Positions 47,301-54,500 of a stretch of DNA of 64,000 bases are shown here, piece after piece. The position numbers and the translations under genes are program-made. The stretch is from positions 9,329,374 to 9,393,373 of the forward strand of contig OW028580.1 in assembly GCA_932294295.1 (NCBI GenBank), written 5' to 3'. The notes under the pieces were generated by a model. It saw only the letters and a program-made list of their open reading frames with translations, was not told the origin of the DNA and ran no database searches. Each line of letters opens with the position of its first letter. The first letter of the stretch is position 1. The stretch comes from Alitta virens (taxonomy: Eukaryota > Annelida > Polychaeta > Phyllodocida > Nereididae).

Positions 47301-48205
47301 CTTTAAAATTTTATATTGCATTGGATCTAGTTACTGCGGTCTATACTTTACCAGATATCAACATCTGAGCACAGATGAACTTAAATGGTTAAGAGCTAAT
47401 ATGCTATGAAGCTTTGACAGCAATTTAAGTTTACACATGATCCAGTCTTCCCGAAGTTCAAATGTCCTTTGCCGGATCGAATGTCAAAATGAGGCCGTCT
47501 TTATGAAATATCATTAAAATAGGTTGTCTTTTGCAGGACCGAATGAAATTTGGCCGGTCAGGCGTACTTCGGGAAGACTGCGTGACATCAACATGATTAC
47601 ATCAAGTTGTAGTTATTGGAGGTGTCTATGTTCTTTTAATATTTGTCTGAATTTGAATATGCTAAAAAATCCATTTTTGGTAAATCACAATAAGGAAGTG
47701 CAACTGGAACCATTCCATGATAATGATGTACTAACGAGAGCAACTCAAGTATTGGCTCATTCATTCTGTGACTTTGTCACTGTTTCAATGTGTCAACAAT
47801 TTGACAGAACGAAGAAAGCAGCTCAAAATACAACAACATTATTCAATAATGACGCAATAAACAGTACTGATCCACAAATAACATTTAAAGGCAACCACCT
47901 CCTTAATTCAACAAGGATTAGAGGACTTTTAAACCGAGAATAATTGTGTGAAATACTCACTCTAATCTGCCCCCGCAAGCTTCGCAGGAAGGTCCAGCCC
48001 AACCTCGGAAACATTCACACAGATTTGTGGTCTGATTTTTGCATATTCCATGCTTACAAGTGTACTTCCCACATGATTCATTGGCTTCAACTATTACTAA
48101 AGAACATGTAATCAATAAAATTGTAGTCCAAAATAACATATACTGATAGTTCTGCCAACAATAATTTGACTTTCTTTCACTTGATTTTGTTAACAAATCC
48201 GCCAT
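9172..48205 (-). CDS. ATRN: Attractin-family type I membrane protein (24 coding exons)
   Basis: The exons, read right to left, are 47961-48205, 45114-45311, 34309-34434, 26349-26536, 25770-25932, 25279-25378, 24632-24881, 23987-24170, 23561-23715, 23360-23444, 23145-23209, 22615-22788, 22396-22514, 22155-22281, 21707-21901, 20938-21138, 20291-20581, 19913-20007, 19405-19530, 19192-19287, 18665-18802, 13648-13782, 9558-9708 and 9172-9275. All junctions are GT..AG and the frame stays open for 1236 residues. Domain order is signal peptide, EGF, CUB, EGF pair, kelch, PSI modules, laminin EGF, transmembrane helix, tail. Attractins act as cell-surface regulators; in vertebrates they are linked to melanocortin/agouti signalling, E3-ligase complexes with MGRN1, and myelination. 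The C-type lectin domain of vertebrate attractin is missing between exons 14 and 15. I cannot separate ATRN from ATRNL1 orthology; in an invertebrate one pro-orthologue is expected. Confidence 0.95.
9815..10270 (-). mobile_element. Helitron-like element with GAATTCAC repeats
   Basis: On the minus strand the 3' end is a hairpin GCACAT-TTCT-ATGTGC, then T, CTAG and T (9814-9835 on plus). Sequence to about 9945 matches 56040-56185 on the plus strand. Inside, 10028-10260 has many GCGCC(G/A)AATTCACC-type units in both orientations, as also found at 50512-50630. A hairpin close to a CTRR end is the Helitron pattern. No Rep/helicase protein is present, so it would be non-autonomous. Confidence 0.5.
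10345..11635 (+). mobile_element. 5'-truncated LINE, copy 1
   Basis: This is a non-LTR retrotransposon fragment with an intact C-terminal frame, a 3' untranslated region and a TATATA-rich tail near 11610-11630. A second, older copy is at 56220-58555; both share protein sequence (VRQKIN..YW.RL, KCLKIQ, RGQTN, EQSR.L.EIN.SD) and the 3' block CAGGGTCAGCGCAATGTT. It lies in attractin intron 22. Confidence 0.8.
10360..11106 (+). CDS. LINE ORF2 C-terminal fragment (post-RT region)
   Basis: 248 codons, starting inside the element rather than at a true initiator. It carries a CCHC-like motif, CNKC followed by [12 protein letters not shown], which is the usual C-terminal end of LINE ORF2 proteins where a cysteine knuckle follows 'P..ER.C..C'. 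No reverse transcriptase catalytic motif is included, so the copy cannot move by itself. Clade not assigned. Confidence 0.75.
   Translation: MFCAGFSSKQTPTLAVYAETGRFPLMVRQKINMIKYWGRLMSLPSYDILNKCLKIQESLYIKGQTNWYNKTIHIINECNINSWETKEPGTLVSEIKLKLYESEQSRILREINDSEKHPKLRTYKLFKTTYCFEPYLNLNLPKKTYNNIERFRLSSHNLKIETGRHETPKIPLEERKCNKCDSNEVEDELHSLLICNNYAEPRNQLILKANKLIPNFHNLDKIHQFKALMSNKEPEMIYALGNFLNKVM
12806..12849. repeat. Three consecutive short palindromes
   Basis: GTGAGCTTCGCTCAC (12806-12820), CACGGCCTACGGCCGTG (12818-12834) and ATGAGCTTCGCTCAT (12835-12849) follow each other; the outer two share the GAGC-TTC-GCTC core. They lie in the copy-specific part of the Helitron-like element. Confidence 0.9.
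13537..13561. repeat. Perfect palindrome at the element edge
   Basis: AATAATTAGGC and its exact complement are separated by TTA. It overlaps the terminal palindrome ATTGGCGC..GCGCCAAT of the Helitron-like element and may mark the insertion target. Confidence 0.85.
13648..13782 (-). CDS. ATRN: ATRN exon 22: juxtamembrane cytoplasmic tail
   Basis: Encodes [20 protein letters not shown] to [14 protein letters not shown] is the conserved cytoplasmic motif of attractin and ATRNL1. Acceptor TTGCAG, donor AAG|GTAAAT, exactly 45 codons in phase 0. Confidence 0.93.
14769..15043 (+). repeat. (GATA)n microsatellite
   Basis: About 275 bp of GATA/TAGA units with GGAT, GAGA and GTAG variants, inside the 3.4 kb TIR element. 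Confidence 0.95.
15361..15405 (+). repeat. (CAAT)n microsatellite
   Basis: CAATCAAT units with one interruption near the start. Confidence 0.95.
15769..15922 (+). repeat. (CAGT)n runs within a larger tandem duplication
   Basis: Three CAGT runs are separated by two related spacers (CATAATAATCTGTGCTGG and ATAATCTGTGCTAG), so a unit of about 80-95 bp has duplicated around the microsatellite. Confidence 0.85.
17500..17721 (-). mobile_element. Putative tRNA-derived SINE
   Basis: On the minus strand from 17721: GTGGCCTTGTAGTGCAGTT resembles an A box and GTGTTCAATTCT a B box, spaced as in a tRNA. An unrelated body follows to about 17500. Weakly conserved and probably old. Confidence 0.45.
17890..18177 (-). 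mobile_element. tRNA-derived SINE
   Basis: The minus-strand head (18177-18102) folds like a tRNA: TGGCCTAGTGG is an A box, GGGTTCAATTCC a B box, and GCCGTGGC pairs with GCCACGGC at the ends. A body of about 200 bp follows. It has no RNA-gene-like flanks and lies in attractin intron 21. Confidence 0.7.
18665..18802 (-). CDS. ATRN: ATRN exon 21: transmembrane segment
   Basis: Encodes residues 1062-1107. [20 protein letters not shown] at about 1075-1094 is the membrane helix, followed by a basic stop-transfer [12 protein letters not shown]. It is nearly identical to vertebrate attractin over the helix. Donor CAG|GTGTGT. This is the exon that is broken by a 41-bp deletion in the copy at 1279-1375. 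Confidence 0.95.
19192..20007 (-). CDS. ATRN: ATRN exons 18-20: membrane-proximal ectodomain
   Basis: The exons are 19913-20007 ([20 protein letters not shown]), 19405-19530 ([20 protein letters not shown]) and 19192-19287 ([20 protein letters not shown]). They match the vertebrate stalk between laminin EGF and membrane (YSLLIDYQFTFSLLQEDD and YEKFNF). All junctions are in frame. Confidence 0.92.
20291..20581 (-). CDS. ATRN: ATRN exon 17: laminin-type EGF modules
   Basis: Residues about 859-956 read [67 protein letters not shown] and NGGTCY. These are two laminin-EGF modules with the spacing seen in attractin and close sequence to it. Confidence 0.95.
20938..22788 (-). CDS. ATRN: ATRN exons 12-16: PSI modules without a C-type lectin
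   Basis: The exons are 22615-22788, 22396-22514, 22155-22281, 21707-21901 and 20938-21138. They encode successive cysteine-rich PSI units: [23 protein letters not shown] with [39 protein letters not shown] and [16 protein letters not shown]. In vertebrate attractin a lectin domain of roughly 120 residues lies between the third unit and the CMWC unit. Here those exons are joined by a 253-bp intron (21902-22154) with no coding capacity. The phases are consistent. Confidence 0.93.
23145..25932 (-). CDS. ATRN: ATRN exons 5-11: kelch propeller
   Basis: The seven exons are 25770-25932, 25279-25378, 24632-24881, 23987-24170, 23561-23715, 23360-23444 and 23145-23209. Kelch signatures include [84 protein letters not shown] and [17 protein letters not shown]. 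Frame requires that exon 8 ends at 23987 with donor TG|GTCCGT, which gives [16 protein letters not shown], matching the vertebrate TWTILKESG region. That donor is weak; the alternative downstream GTs break the frame. Confidence 0.92.
23266..23284 (+). repeat. Poly(G) run in attractin intron 10
   Basis: Nineteen consecutive G within the 150-bp intron between exons 10 and 11. Similar runs occur at 26723-26743 (C, one T), 27006-27019 (C), 30372-30386 (G), 42606-42621 (C) and 43540-43559 (G). Confidence 0.95.
26349..26536 (-). CDS. ATRN: ATRN exon 4: EGF pair
   Basis: Residues about 190-252 form two EGF-like modules: [17 protein letters not shown] to CEF, and [15 protein letters not shown] to CQCHNGWRG. 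They sit between the CUB domain and the kelch propeller, as in attractin. Confidence 0.95.
26700..28630 (+). repeat. Intron 3 segment with repeated TCAAGGTCA motifs
   Basis: Exact TCAAGGTCA occurs at 26838, 27226, 27384, 27856, 28546 and 28558, all on the plus strand. The longer string GACCTATTTTTCAAGGTCACAG appears twice (near 26829 and 27845, split here by one base difference outside the core). It reads as an old dispersed repeat. The motif equals a nuclear-receptor extended half-site. Confidence 0.6.
28685..28775 (+). repeat. Degenerate telomere-like repeat (CCTAACCTTAAC)
   Basis: CCTAACCC, CTTTAACC, TTAACCTTAACC and CCCTAACT units run for about 90 bp. They resemble decayed CCCTAA telomeric repeats, or a simple repeat of similar composition. 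The open frame read across them ([11 protein letters not shown]) is an artefact. Confidence 0.75.
28800..30276. other. Attractin intron 3, unannotated part
   Basis: No gene or clear repeat seen. A short GC-rich patch with GGCGCGCC lies at 29940-30005. Confidence 0.45.
30277..30390 (+). mobile_element. GCGGATCCAG-type transposon terminus
   Basis: AGCGGCGGATCCAGAATT followed by G-rich sequence resembles the ends of widespread animal DNA transposons. No matching right end was found, so this is a fragment. Confidence 0.35.
30540..31372. mobile_element. Element with arrays of GTGCGCACGAG at both ends
   Basis: The left block (30540-30712) holds GTGCGCACGAG at 30543, 30584, 30664 and 30686, with TTAATT next to several. 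The right block (31270-31370) holds the reverse form, CTCGTGCGCAC and variants (CTCATGCGCAC, CTCGTGCACAC). The inverted arrangement of sub-repeats suggests one element of about 0.83 kb. Core 30713-31270 is AT-rich without a protein. The family was not recognised. Confidence 0.5.
31430..31990 (+). repeat. Dispersed repeat R1, copy 2
   Basis: It shares the ordered blocks of 2742-3375: GAAATGTAGCAAAC, AGACATTTTAAAA, GAATTTTTCACATTTT, ATGTAGGTGCAATAG and GACACGTCAATGAGACTAT. Confidence 0.6.
32743..33552. mobile_element. Non-autonomous TIR element with internal tandem repeats
   Basis: The left end TACGGAAGCCTTTTAGTGCC (32743 on) pairs with the right end, whose reverse complement is TACGGAAGCGTACTAGTGCC (33533-33552), and the similarity continues into CACA(T)ACAACTT and a T-rich block. 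Inside are a repeated GCTCAATTGGTT(T)CA(G)AAGAGGAGTTAAAT-type unit (left) and about ten AT-rich units around ATGTAGCAAA (33105-33500). TA dinucleotides border both ends. No transposase. Confidence 0.6.
34309..34434 (-). CDS. ATRN: ATRN exon 3: CUB domain, second part
   Basis: Encodes [16 protein letters not shown], then [19 protein letters not shown], matching the vertebrate stretch FFSDAAYNLTGFNIFY. It is separated from exon 2 by a 10.7 kb repeat-filled intron. Confidence 0.95.
36680..37000 (-). repeat. Dispersed repeat R1, copy 3 (partial)
   Basis: Inverted relative to copies 1 and 2. CTGCTCCAGAAACAAAA, CCCGCCCGTCGGACAG and GCATGTAGGTGCAGTAG (minus) match the corresponding blocks of copy 1, including its end at 3290-3350. 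Confidence 0.5.
37106..37170 (+). repeat. tRNA-Ser-like fragment (3' two thirds)
   Basis: TTAAGGCGTTGGGCTGCTTA followed by a variable-arm-like stretch and the exact B box GGTTCGAATCC resembles tRNA-Ser with a GCT-type anticodon loop. The 5' acceptor strand and D arm are missing and a T-rich tract follows, so it is a relic or part of a SINE and not a gene. Confidence 0.45.
37392..38401 (-). mobile_element. hAT-family transposon, decayed
   Basis: TIRs start TAGGGATGCAAA on both sides (37392 and the complement ending at 38401), continuing into A/T-rich CCCGGGAA-like sequence. The flanks AGTTGATA (37384-37391) and AGTTGATT (38402-38409) are a near-perfect 8-bp target duplication, as expected for hAT. 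A transposase C-terminal remnant is read on the minus strand. Size 1010 bp, so it is internally deleted. Confidence 0.85.
37807..38091 (-). pseudogene. hAT transposase C-terminal remnant
   Basis: The frame contains [20 protein letters not shown] then [18 protein letters not shown]. This resembles the end of the hAT dimerisation region (xRNRLx..xVExLVxxxxNLxL). No DDE catalytic part remains in the element and upstream frames are broken. The initiator is not genuine. Confidence 0.7.
38565..38805 (+). repeat. Two-copy tandem duplication (about 122 bp unit)
   Basis: ATCATACTTACAAAT, TAAGTAGATTAATT, TACATATTGTCACATT and AGTGTCCTGG occur in the same order in both units. Confidence 0.8.
39480..39556. 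mobile_element. pogo/Tigger-like terminus 1
   Basis: The end CTTAACGAAGGTTTGACTGTA has the form of the pogo/Tigger TIR (complement of TACAGTCAAACCTTCGTTAA) and ends in TA. No partner end was identified. Confidence 0.35.
39950..40311 (-). mobile_element. tRNA-derived SINE (GGCAGATGTAATGATGAG family)
   Basis: The minus-strand head at 40311-40214 has an A-box-like TATTCTAGTGGTTAA and a B-box-like GGTTGGAATCCC. The body includes CTCATCATTGTATCTGCC, which recurs as a tail fragment at 41165-41215, 42768-42800, 44395-44460 and 62845-62905. Confidence 0.55.
40585..40653. mobile_element. pogo/Tigger-like terminus 2
   Basis: The complement reads TACAGTCTGACCTCGTTACA, then GCGCCTCTAATTAACGCGAA, a pogo-type TIR with a terminal TA. 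It may be a solo end. Confidence 0.4.
43783..43936 (+). mobile_element. MITE M1, copy 1
   Basis: 154 bp bounded by CAGTCTTCCCGAAGT and ACTTCGGGAAGATTG. It is homologous along its whole length to 47443-47580 in the opposite orientation. No coding capacity. Confidence 0.9.
43958..44036 (+). repeat. 39-bp tandem duplication
   Basis: The unit starts ATGATCTTTTTAACAATAAC and ends CATGCAAATTCTC; two copies with one visible difference (CATCATAC, CATCCTAC). Confidence 0.95.
44395..44460 (-). mobile_element. SINE tail fragment
   Basis: TCATCTAATCATTACGTCTG followed by CCTCTGGCAGCTGGTCATGTA matches the body of the SINE at 39950-40311. Confidence 0.5.
45114..45311 (-). CDS. ATRN: ATRN exon 2: CUB domain, first part
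   Basis: Encodes residues about 82-148, including [44 protein letters not shown] and PLIAVL. These are the conserved CUB strands of attractins, close to vertebrate [18 protein letters not shown]. Acceptor TTGCAG, donor AAG|GTGAGT. Confidence 0.95.
45312..47442 (-). other. Attractin intron 1, unannotated part
   Basis: AT-rich. The longest frame (46722-47174, plus, 150 codons) has no recognisable domain, begins at a non-ATG codon and lacks exon signals, so I treat it as chance. Confidence 0.5.
47443..47580 (-). mobile_element. MITE M1, copy 2
   Basis: 138 bp with termini CAGTCTTCCCGAAGT and ACTTCGGGAAGACTG, inverted relative to copy 1. It lies in attractin intron 1. Confidence 0.9.
47961..48205 (-). 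CDS. ATRN: ATRN exon 1: signal peptide and first EGF
   Basis: The ATG at 48203-48205 has a good context (ACCAACATGG). A TTG-initiated extension upstream was rejected. Residues 1-20 are polar, 22-39 are hydrophobic ([17 protein letters not shown]), and a six-cysteine EGF module ([11 protein letters not shown] to GWAGPSC) follows from residue 45. The exon ends in phase 2 before GTGAGT. The sequence over the start codon, CAACATGGCGG, also resembles a YY1 site, which is common at start sites. Confidence 0.9.
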
Positions 48206-48535
48206 GTTGGTCAACTAACTTCGACACTAATTTGGATGAACTAAGTCAAAAAGCAGAAAATATATTTTAAACGTACAAAATGTGTATCAAAATATTTGTT
48301 ATCTATGTAAAATTAAGATATCAATTGAATTTAGCGAGTGATAAACAAATAATCAGATTTGTTTTCGTTAGCTTTAGTTTCGCGAGTATACACAAGAGGG
48401 CCACAGACTTTGGCCACCTAGCGTCAAGCAAGAACATCACAAATAGGAATAACACGTGTTTTCGGAAACCTGTGTATTTTGTCAACGTAACCGGTTGATT
48501 TTCTGCTTATAGTGTCAAAATAAACTAAGACTACA
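48206..48535. promoter_or_regulatory. Head-to-head intergenic gap, probable shared promoter
   Basis: It separates the attractin-like ATG (48205, minus) from the proposed NOC3L ATG (48536, plus) by 330 bp. It has an E-box CACGTG at 48453-48458, the MYC/MAX-type site often found at ribosome biogenesis genes. No TATA box was identified with confidence. The transcription start sites are unknown and the promoter call is inference from geometry. Confidence 0.5.
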
Positions 48536-51500
48536 ATGGTTTGTATTACCTAGCTATTCTTGCGACAATTAAGTTTGTCTGTCATTAGAACTTTAGCTTA
48601 GAATAACGATGTGAGTGATAATTGGGGTTCCAGTATTATAAATTCCTAATGTTTTCATTTGCTTCCACTGACACTACATGTCTGTGCTGTACCTGTCAAG
48701 TATGATGTCTGATATGAATGGAATCGGGGCATATATAGCATGGCATGCACTACGAAACCTTTACCTGTAATCACAGCCGTGCTTCGACCATAAATGTCTC
48801 CGATGACTCTGTTGAAAAATTTTCTTTGTCAAAGCATGGAATCCAAAAAAAATCAATCAATTTCACGGCCATTTAGCCAATCAGGGTATCGAGTCAATTC
48901 GTCGACACGCAAAATAGTCAAGAAAATTAAATAAGTTGCAACCACCTTTTTTCGACAGCGAAGTTTTTTATAGTGGCATGGCATGTTGTGCACCATGAAA
49001 ATGTAATGCATAAATGTGCACTATGAAAACAATGGAAAATGGTATTTACAACAATTCTATCGGAGGTATAAACATGGCAAAAGATATTTGGTAAGCAGAA
49101 AGGATAAAACAACATAGAAACCAAAGCTCATGGCTTTATCTAGCTTAGTTTTGAAGCAGTGGCTGCTTAAATATGGTATGGATTTTATTTTTATAATAGC
49201 GTGACACAGTGGTTCAAAGTACACTTAATTTGATTTAATTTTTAGATTCTCTAGGAAAAGTTGGCTCTAGTTAGTCAATTTCTAACTTCTACAGACAATG
49301 CAGTGAAGTAATGAGAGTGCAAAGTTGGACGAAAGTGCATTTGTGAAAAAACGAAATGATTTTATACATACTGGTTGCAGATATGGACCTATAATTTGAG
49401 ATTGGCCAATTAGTCTGTTAGATGTGCAACTCTATAAATTTTTTCAGACAATTCTGAGAGGGTGACCCTGAGAAATTTCTGAGAAATTTCTGAGAAATTG
49501 GTGGATTCCACAGTTTATTAAATGAATTTTTTGATTTTCACCTTACTAGAAAAAGAACAAGAAGAAGCTAACCAAAACCAACAAGGTGTCAAAGACAAGT
49601 GCTTCTAAACTGTCAAACAAACGTCTCAATAAATTAGCAAAGAGGGGCCAGCTGAAGAAACACCTCAGTAAGGAAAAATATTTGCAATTGCTTCGCGAAA
49701 AGGCTGGACCCAAGAACGGACCGCAACCGAAAGCTTTGAGGTATCTTGATGAAGAAGAGGAGGGGGAAGAGAAGGACATTCCATTGGTTGAAGCCGACTA
49801 TGAGTACTTCGATCGGCCTGACAGAAATCTCAACTTTCTGACAGAACTACCAGAGGAGTAAGTGCTTCATTATCATTTTACTCAAAATGTTGCTAAGACC
49901 GTCGTGATTTTCAGTGACAACCGCCATTTTGATTACTTTGTGTTATGCGCTGTCATTGGTCGAAATGGGTTGACCCAAAATATAACAGCCAATCAGTGAT
50001 TAGCTTGCTTGGAGCAGTATCAAAAACATACTGTATAGGATTTTCAACCTCTTGGTACACACGTTGATCTTGGGTTTGCCCTGAATGTTTAAACTTGGAT
50101 AAACCATAGTTTTATCCAATTGAGGTTTAAATAACTTACTGACATTTTTTTGTAGACTATGAAGTGCATGTTGACTCAGCAAAAATATGTAGTTGCTTAA
50201 TACAACATGACATGCAAATATATACCACGAAAACAACAAAAAACTCATTAAATAATTAATAAATTCCTTCTTTTTTTTTTCATGAAATGATAAAGTGTAA
50301 TAGATTGGAATAGTTCTTCATGAAAAAATAAAATTATTTTACATCACAATAAAACTTTCAAATATTTTATGTCCCATTACTTGCTGAATTGAATGACAAG
50401 CAATTGTGAAAAAAAAAAATATATAATTAAAGTTTTTTACTTTCTGATTTTTCATTTTCAATAATACAAGTTAATCGTATTTTACACATTCTCTTTTTTC
50501 TCTTTATATCTATGGCGCCGAATTTACCATTCGCCAAATTCACTAAGCTGAGTTCACTATTTTTTGCGCAGAATTCACCGTTCTAGAAGCGCCAAATGTG
50601 TATTTGCGCCGAATTCACCCGAATTCCTTTTATTCGACAGCTTCATGTCATTCATGACAAACGGATATCTCTTCAGAAATGACTTCTATGACGTTCTGCC
50701 TTTTATTTAATGTATACCTGCGTGCCAATTTGCACATTTCTATGTGCTCTAGTTTAATAATTATATTAATAATTAACTGGAATCAGCACTACAGTAAACT
50801 TAGCAAGCTCTTTGTAAATGTATTTGTGGTAATCATTCCGAATGTCTGAGTCACTTCCACTTTGATCTTGAAGATTGCAGATGGTGTGGTCTAGCATTTC
50901 AGTGTCCCTTAAAGTTGTCAAATCATTGCTAAACATAATAGCTAACACACATTGACTGACTTGCACTACAACTTTCAGTAGTGAAAAAGCCAAAAAGAAA
51001 CGCCGAAAAAGAAAACACGAGGGAGAAAATGAAGATGATGACCTGGAGAGACAGTTCGAAAATTCAGCGAAGGGGGACCGACTTCAGAACAAGACCAAAG
51101 CACTTCTTCCGATCAAAGATCAAGATGGTGTCATTATAGCGAGAAGCGAAGATGTAAATGAGGAATCAGACGGTGAGTTACAACTTGTCACAGAAATTTT
51201 TATGATAATACATTTTATGGTTCTTCAGATAAGATTTAAGCTCCAACATGATTGGTTCAGCAACGTTTAACTGGAGACTTTATTCTGCTTCCTTTTTTCC
51301 CCTAGATGATCATGTTGAAGAAACAGAAAAAGAAATAAAGCCTGACAAACCCCTGCCAGCACTCAGTGTCACAGAATTGTATGCCCTCCGTCATCATAAA
51401 CTTGAAGAAATGAAAGTTAAAATTGCAAAACTAGGAAATAACATTCTGGAGAACCCTGAGGAAAATGTGAGTGTTTATTATTGTCTGAATAAACCCATTT

Positions 51501-54500
51501 TGGGTTTATTCCATAATTTGTTGAACATGCTTACATTAATGAAGCAATATGTGGTGTCAGTGATACTTATCTTTGTTAATCAACTTTCAAGTTGCAATTA
51601 CAATCCATTCCGCAAAGATTTGAATAGATCTGTGTTATAATATATGATATTCTTTCATTGACTGATCAATAGTATAGTATATTGTATAGTAGGTATCAGC
51701 CTCATTAGAACAAGAATAAAATAAACAATGGTGTGGCCATTTATAAAATCAAAATGGATGTACAATGAACTATTTTTAATATGTTGTGTTAGGATGTCTA
51801 TTCATGATTGGAAGTAAATGTTGAACTGCAACCAGTGCAGATTCTGGACGTAGTGCAGGCTGATCATGTATTTCTTGTTTACATTTCATTCCAGATAGCG
51901 AAGTTGAAGGAAATGCGATTGTTGCTTGACACAGTAGATCCTGATATTGCTGTGACTACTAAGAAGTTAGTTTTGGTTTCATTAATGGAAGTCTTCAAAG
52001 ACATCATTCCGGCCTACCGTATACGTGTGGCGACTGAAAAGGAAAAGGCGCAATCTGTAAGGGCAAAAAATTATTTATCCGAACACTTGCTGGACCTGTT
52101 TTACGATGTTTTCTTTAATTTGGGAACTCTACTTCCAGGCAAAGAAAGAGACAGTAAAGCTTAGGAATTTTGAAGAATCTCTGGTCAATAACTACGAGCT
52201 GTATTTGGAACATATGACAACTTTGATAAAAGGTACGGTACATGCACATTTGAAAATATAAATATGCTTCAACCTGTATTAAAATGCTATTGAAATAAAT
52301 GTTAAACTTTTCCAGGGAAAATGCCTAAACCTAAGGACAAGAAAGTGCGCCAGTTGAATCAGAAGATAAGAAACTTTCCTGAGAAATCCATGGAGGTGAG
52401 ATTGGAACTCAAATATGTGTGCAATATGTTGTAGTCTCGATAAATAATGAGGAAAATCAGTCTTGAATATTACCAGACGAAAGATCAAGATTGTGTTTGA
52501 GCCTTCAGTCTTTGCATCAGATCTGCAAAAAAGATGTCGCACTGTTTTCAATGATTTTAAGTTTGTTATGAATTGAAAGTTTTTGCATCATGCATTATCA
52601 TAATAGTCATGAAGTGTATTATTAATTATGGTTTTAGTGCAGTATAGCGGACCCAAATTTATGCCCATATTTTGCGCCCATTAAAAATCAAATTTTATCA
52701 AATACTTCACAAGTTTGAAGTTCTAGCACAATTAAAATAACATTTGGTGTAGATAAGCAGGGGTTTGGGGGCAGGAGCCCCCAAGAAAAAGCAAAAATAA
52801 ACGCTGTCTGTACTGTGAAGATGAAACCGCCGTCATAACTACATTTGTTTGTGACGTCATACATAGATTTCAAGCATTTTAACGTCATAGGCCTGGCAAT
52901 GCGACTCGTTAAATATGGTCATAAAGCTGGGTCCGCTATACTGCACTTTTTCCTTAATTATTCACAAATTTGTTGTATATACATTGCCACTATGGTACCT
53001 CAATTAGTATTTTGAACAAATTTATCTTTTTGCTTACAGAGCATCATCGAGATTTGTGTAAAATGTATGGGAGAGTTGCTGGTCACACATCCTCATTTTA
53101 ATTTCCGTACCAATGCCATTACCGCACTTATGCCTTTCATTGCAAAAAAGAATAGTCCTGTGAGTTCTCCATATATTTTAATTTAACTATTAACTATTTG
53201 ACACCTGTTTTGAAAGGTGTAGTTGTGTCTTTTCTTGTCAACAATAATTTTAAAACACCAATTTTAACAAATGTTGTATGTTTCAATTTCATTTATTAGC
53301 TCTCAGACTTGGTGTGTGAATATGTTCGCAAAATTTTCAAGCAAGACAGAGATGGAGAAGTTACATTAGAAGTGAGTTTGAATATTTTTCAGTTAATAAC
53401 TTACCCTCCTGTCTCCCGATTCATGTGATCTTTTGGTGCCATGTTTCACTATTGAATATGATTGAATGCTTCTTTGTTTTGTGTTCATAGATTGTGAGAA
53501 CAATAGGTAGAATCATTAAAGCAAGGCATTACAAAGTGCCTAGTAAGGTGAGGACAAAATTATTTTATGATTTTCAAATTTATTTATGTGCATGTTTCTG
53601 TAACAGTCACATACTTTTGTTTGCAGGTCGTCAGAACGTTCCTATCTTTGAAAATTAAAGAAGTGATGACAGAAGAAGACAAAAATGACACAAAAAAGAA
53701 TCGGCATCAGAATTTCCGAAATATGTCGCGAAAAGAGAAAAGGGTATTTAAATTCCTGTGATGAAGGCAAACTTTACGCACCACACAGTCTGTGCAGAAT
53801 GATTTTGTACTATTCTTTATACTTACCAAATCCATCTTTCTTTCTCAGAGACACAAAGATATGGCTCATCTCACCAAGGAATTAGAGAATGCTTCTGTGG
53901 AAAAAGACAAGGGAAGGTTACGTCGAGTTGTAAGTATCAAATTTGCTGGATAACTTATCAGGCGTACTAGTTAGCATGTCAGATAATTTTATGTTTTTAT
54001 ACTGTCCATCATATAAACATTTCTAAGAGCTGTTTGTTGAATGGAACGCTTTTTTAAACCTTGACTATTGTCTTTCCAGAACACAGAAATTATCAACATG
54101 GTTTTCCTAACCTACTTCCGCATTTTAAAATTAGCTGAAGGGTCTGCGCTTTTATCTGATGTTCTAGAAGGCCTAGCTAAGTAAGTTATTATTGGCGCGC
54201 AGCGCCAATACTTTCATTTGTATGCGGAGACGTTTACGCGTAATGCTTCCTGTTTGCCATTTTCCGAGCGGCAAATTTGAACTTACATGTTAATCCAATG
54301 GGGCCAGTTCGGGTGTACGTTCAAGCGTGTATATAGCATACTTCTAAAAGGCGTAGCGCCTTGCCACATTGCCCATCTTTAGTGTACTGCCTTTGGAGTG
54401 TTTTGCACTCCTGTTATGTTTTATGTGTGCCATACATTTCTTGAAATCGTTGTTTGTTGACTATGCTGCTCCCTCGGCTGCTTCCGGTCACAAGATGGCG

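Noticed and set aside
47524..47943. 139-codon frame on the plus strand
   Set aside because: Starts inside MITE M1 and runs antisense over attractin intron 1. No similarity.
48206..48214. N-terminal extension of attractin from an upstream TTG
   Set aside because: The ATG at 48205 has a strong context and gives a normal signal peptide.
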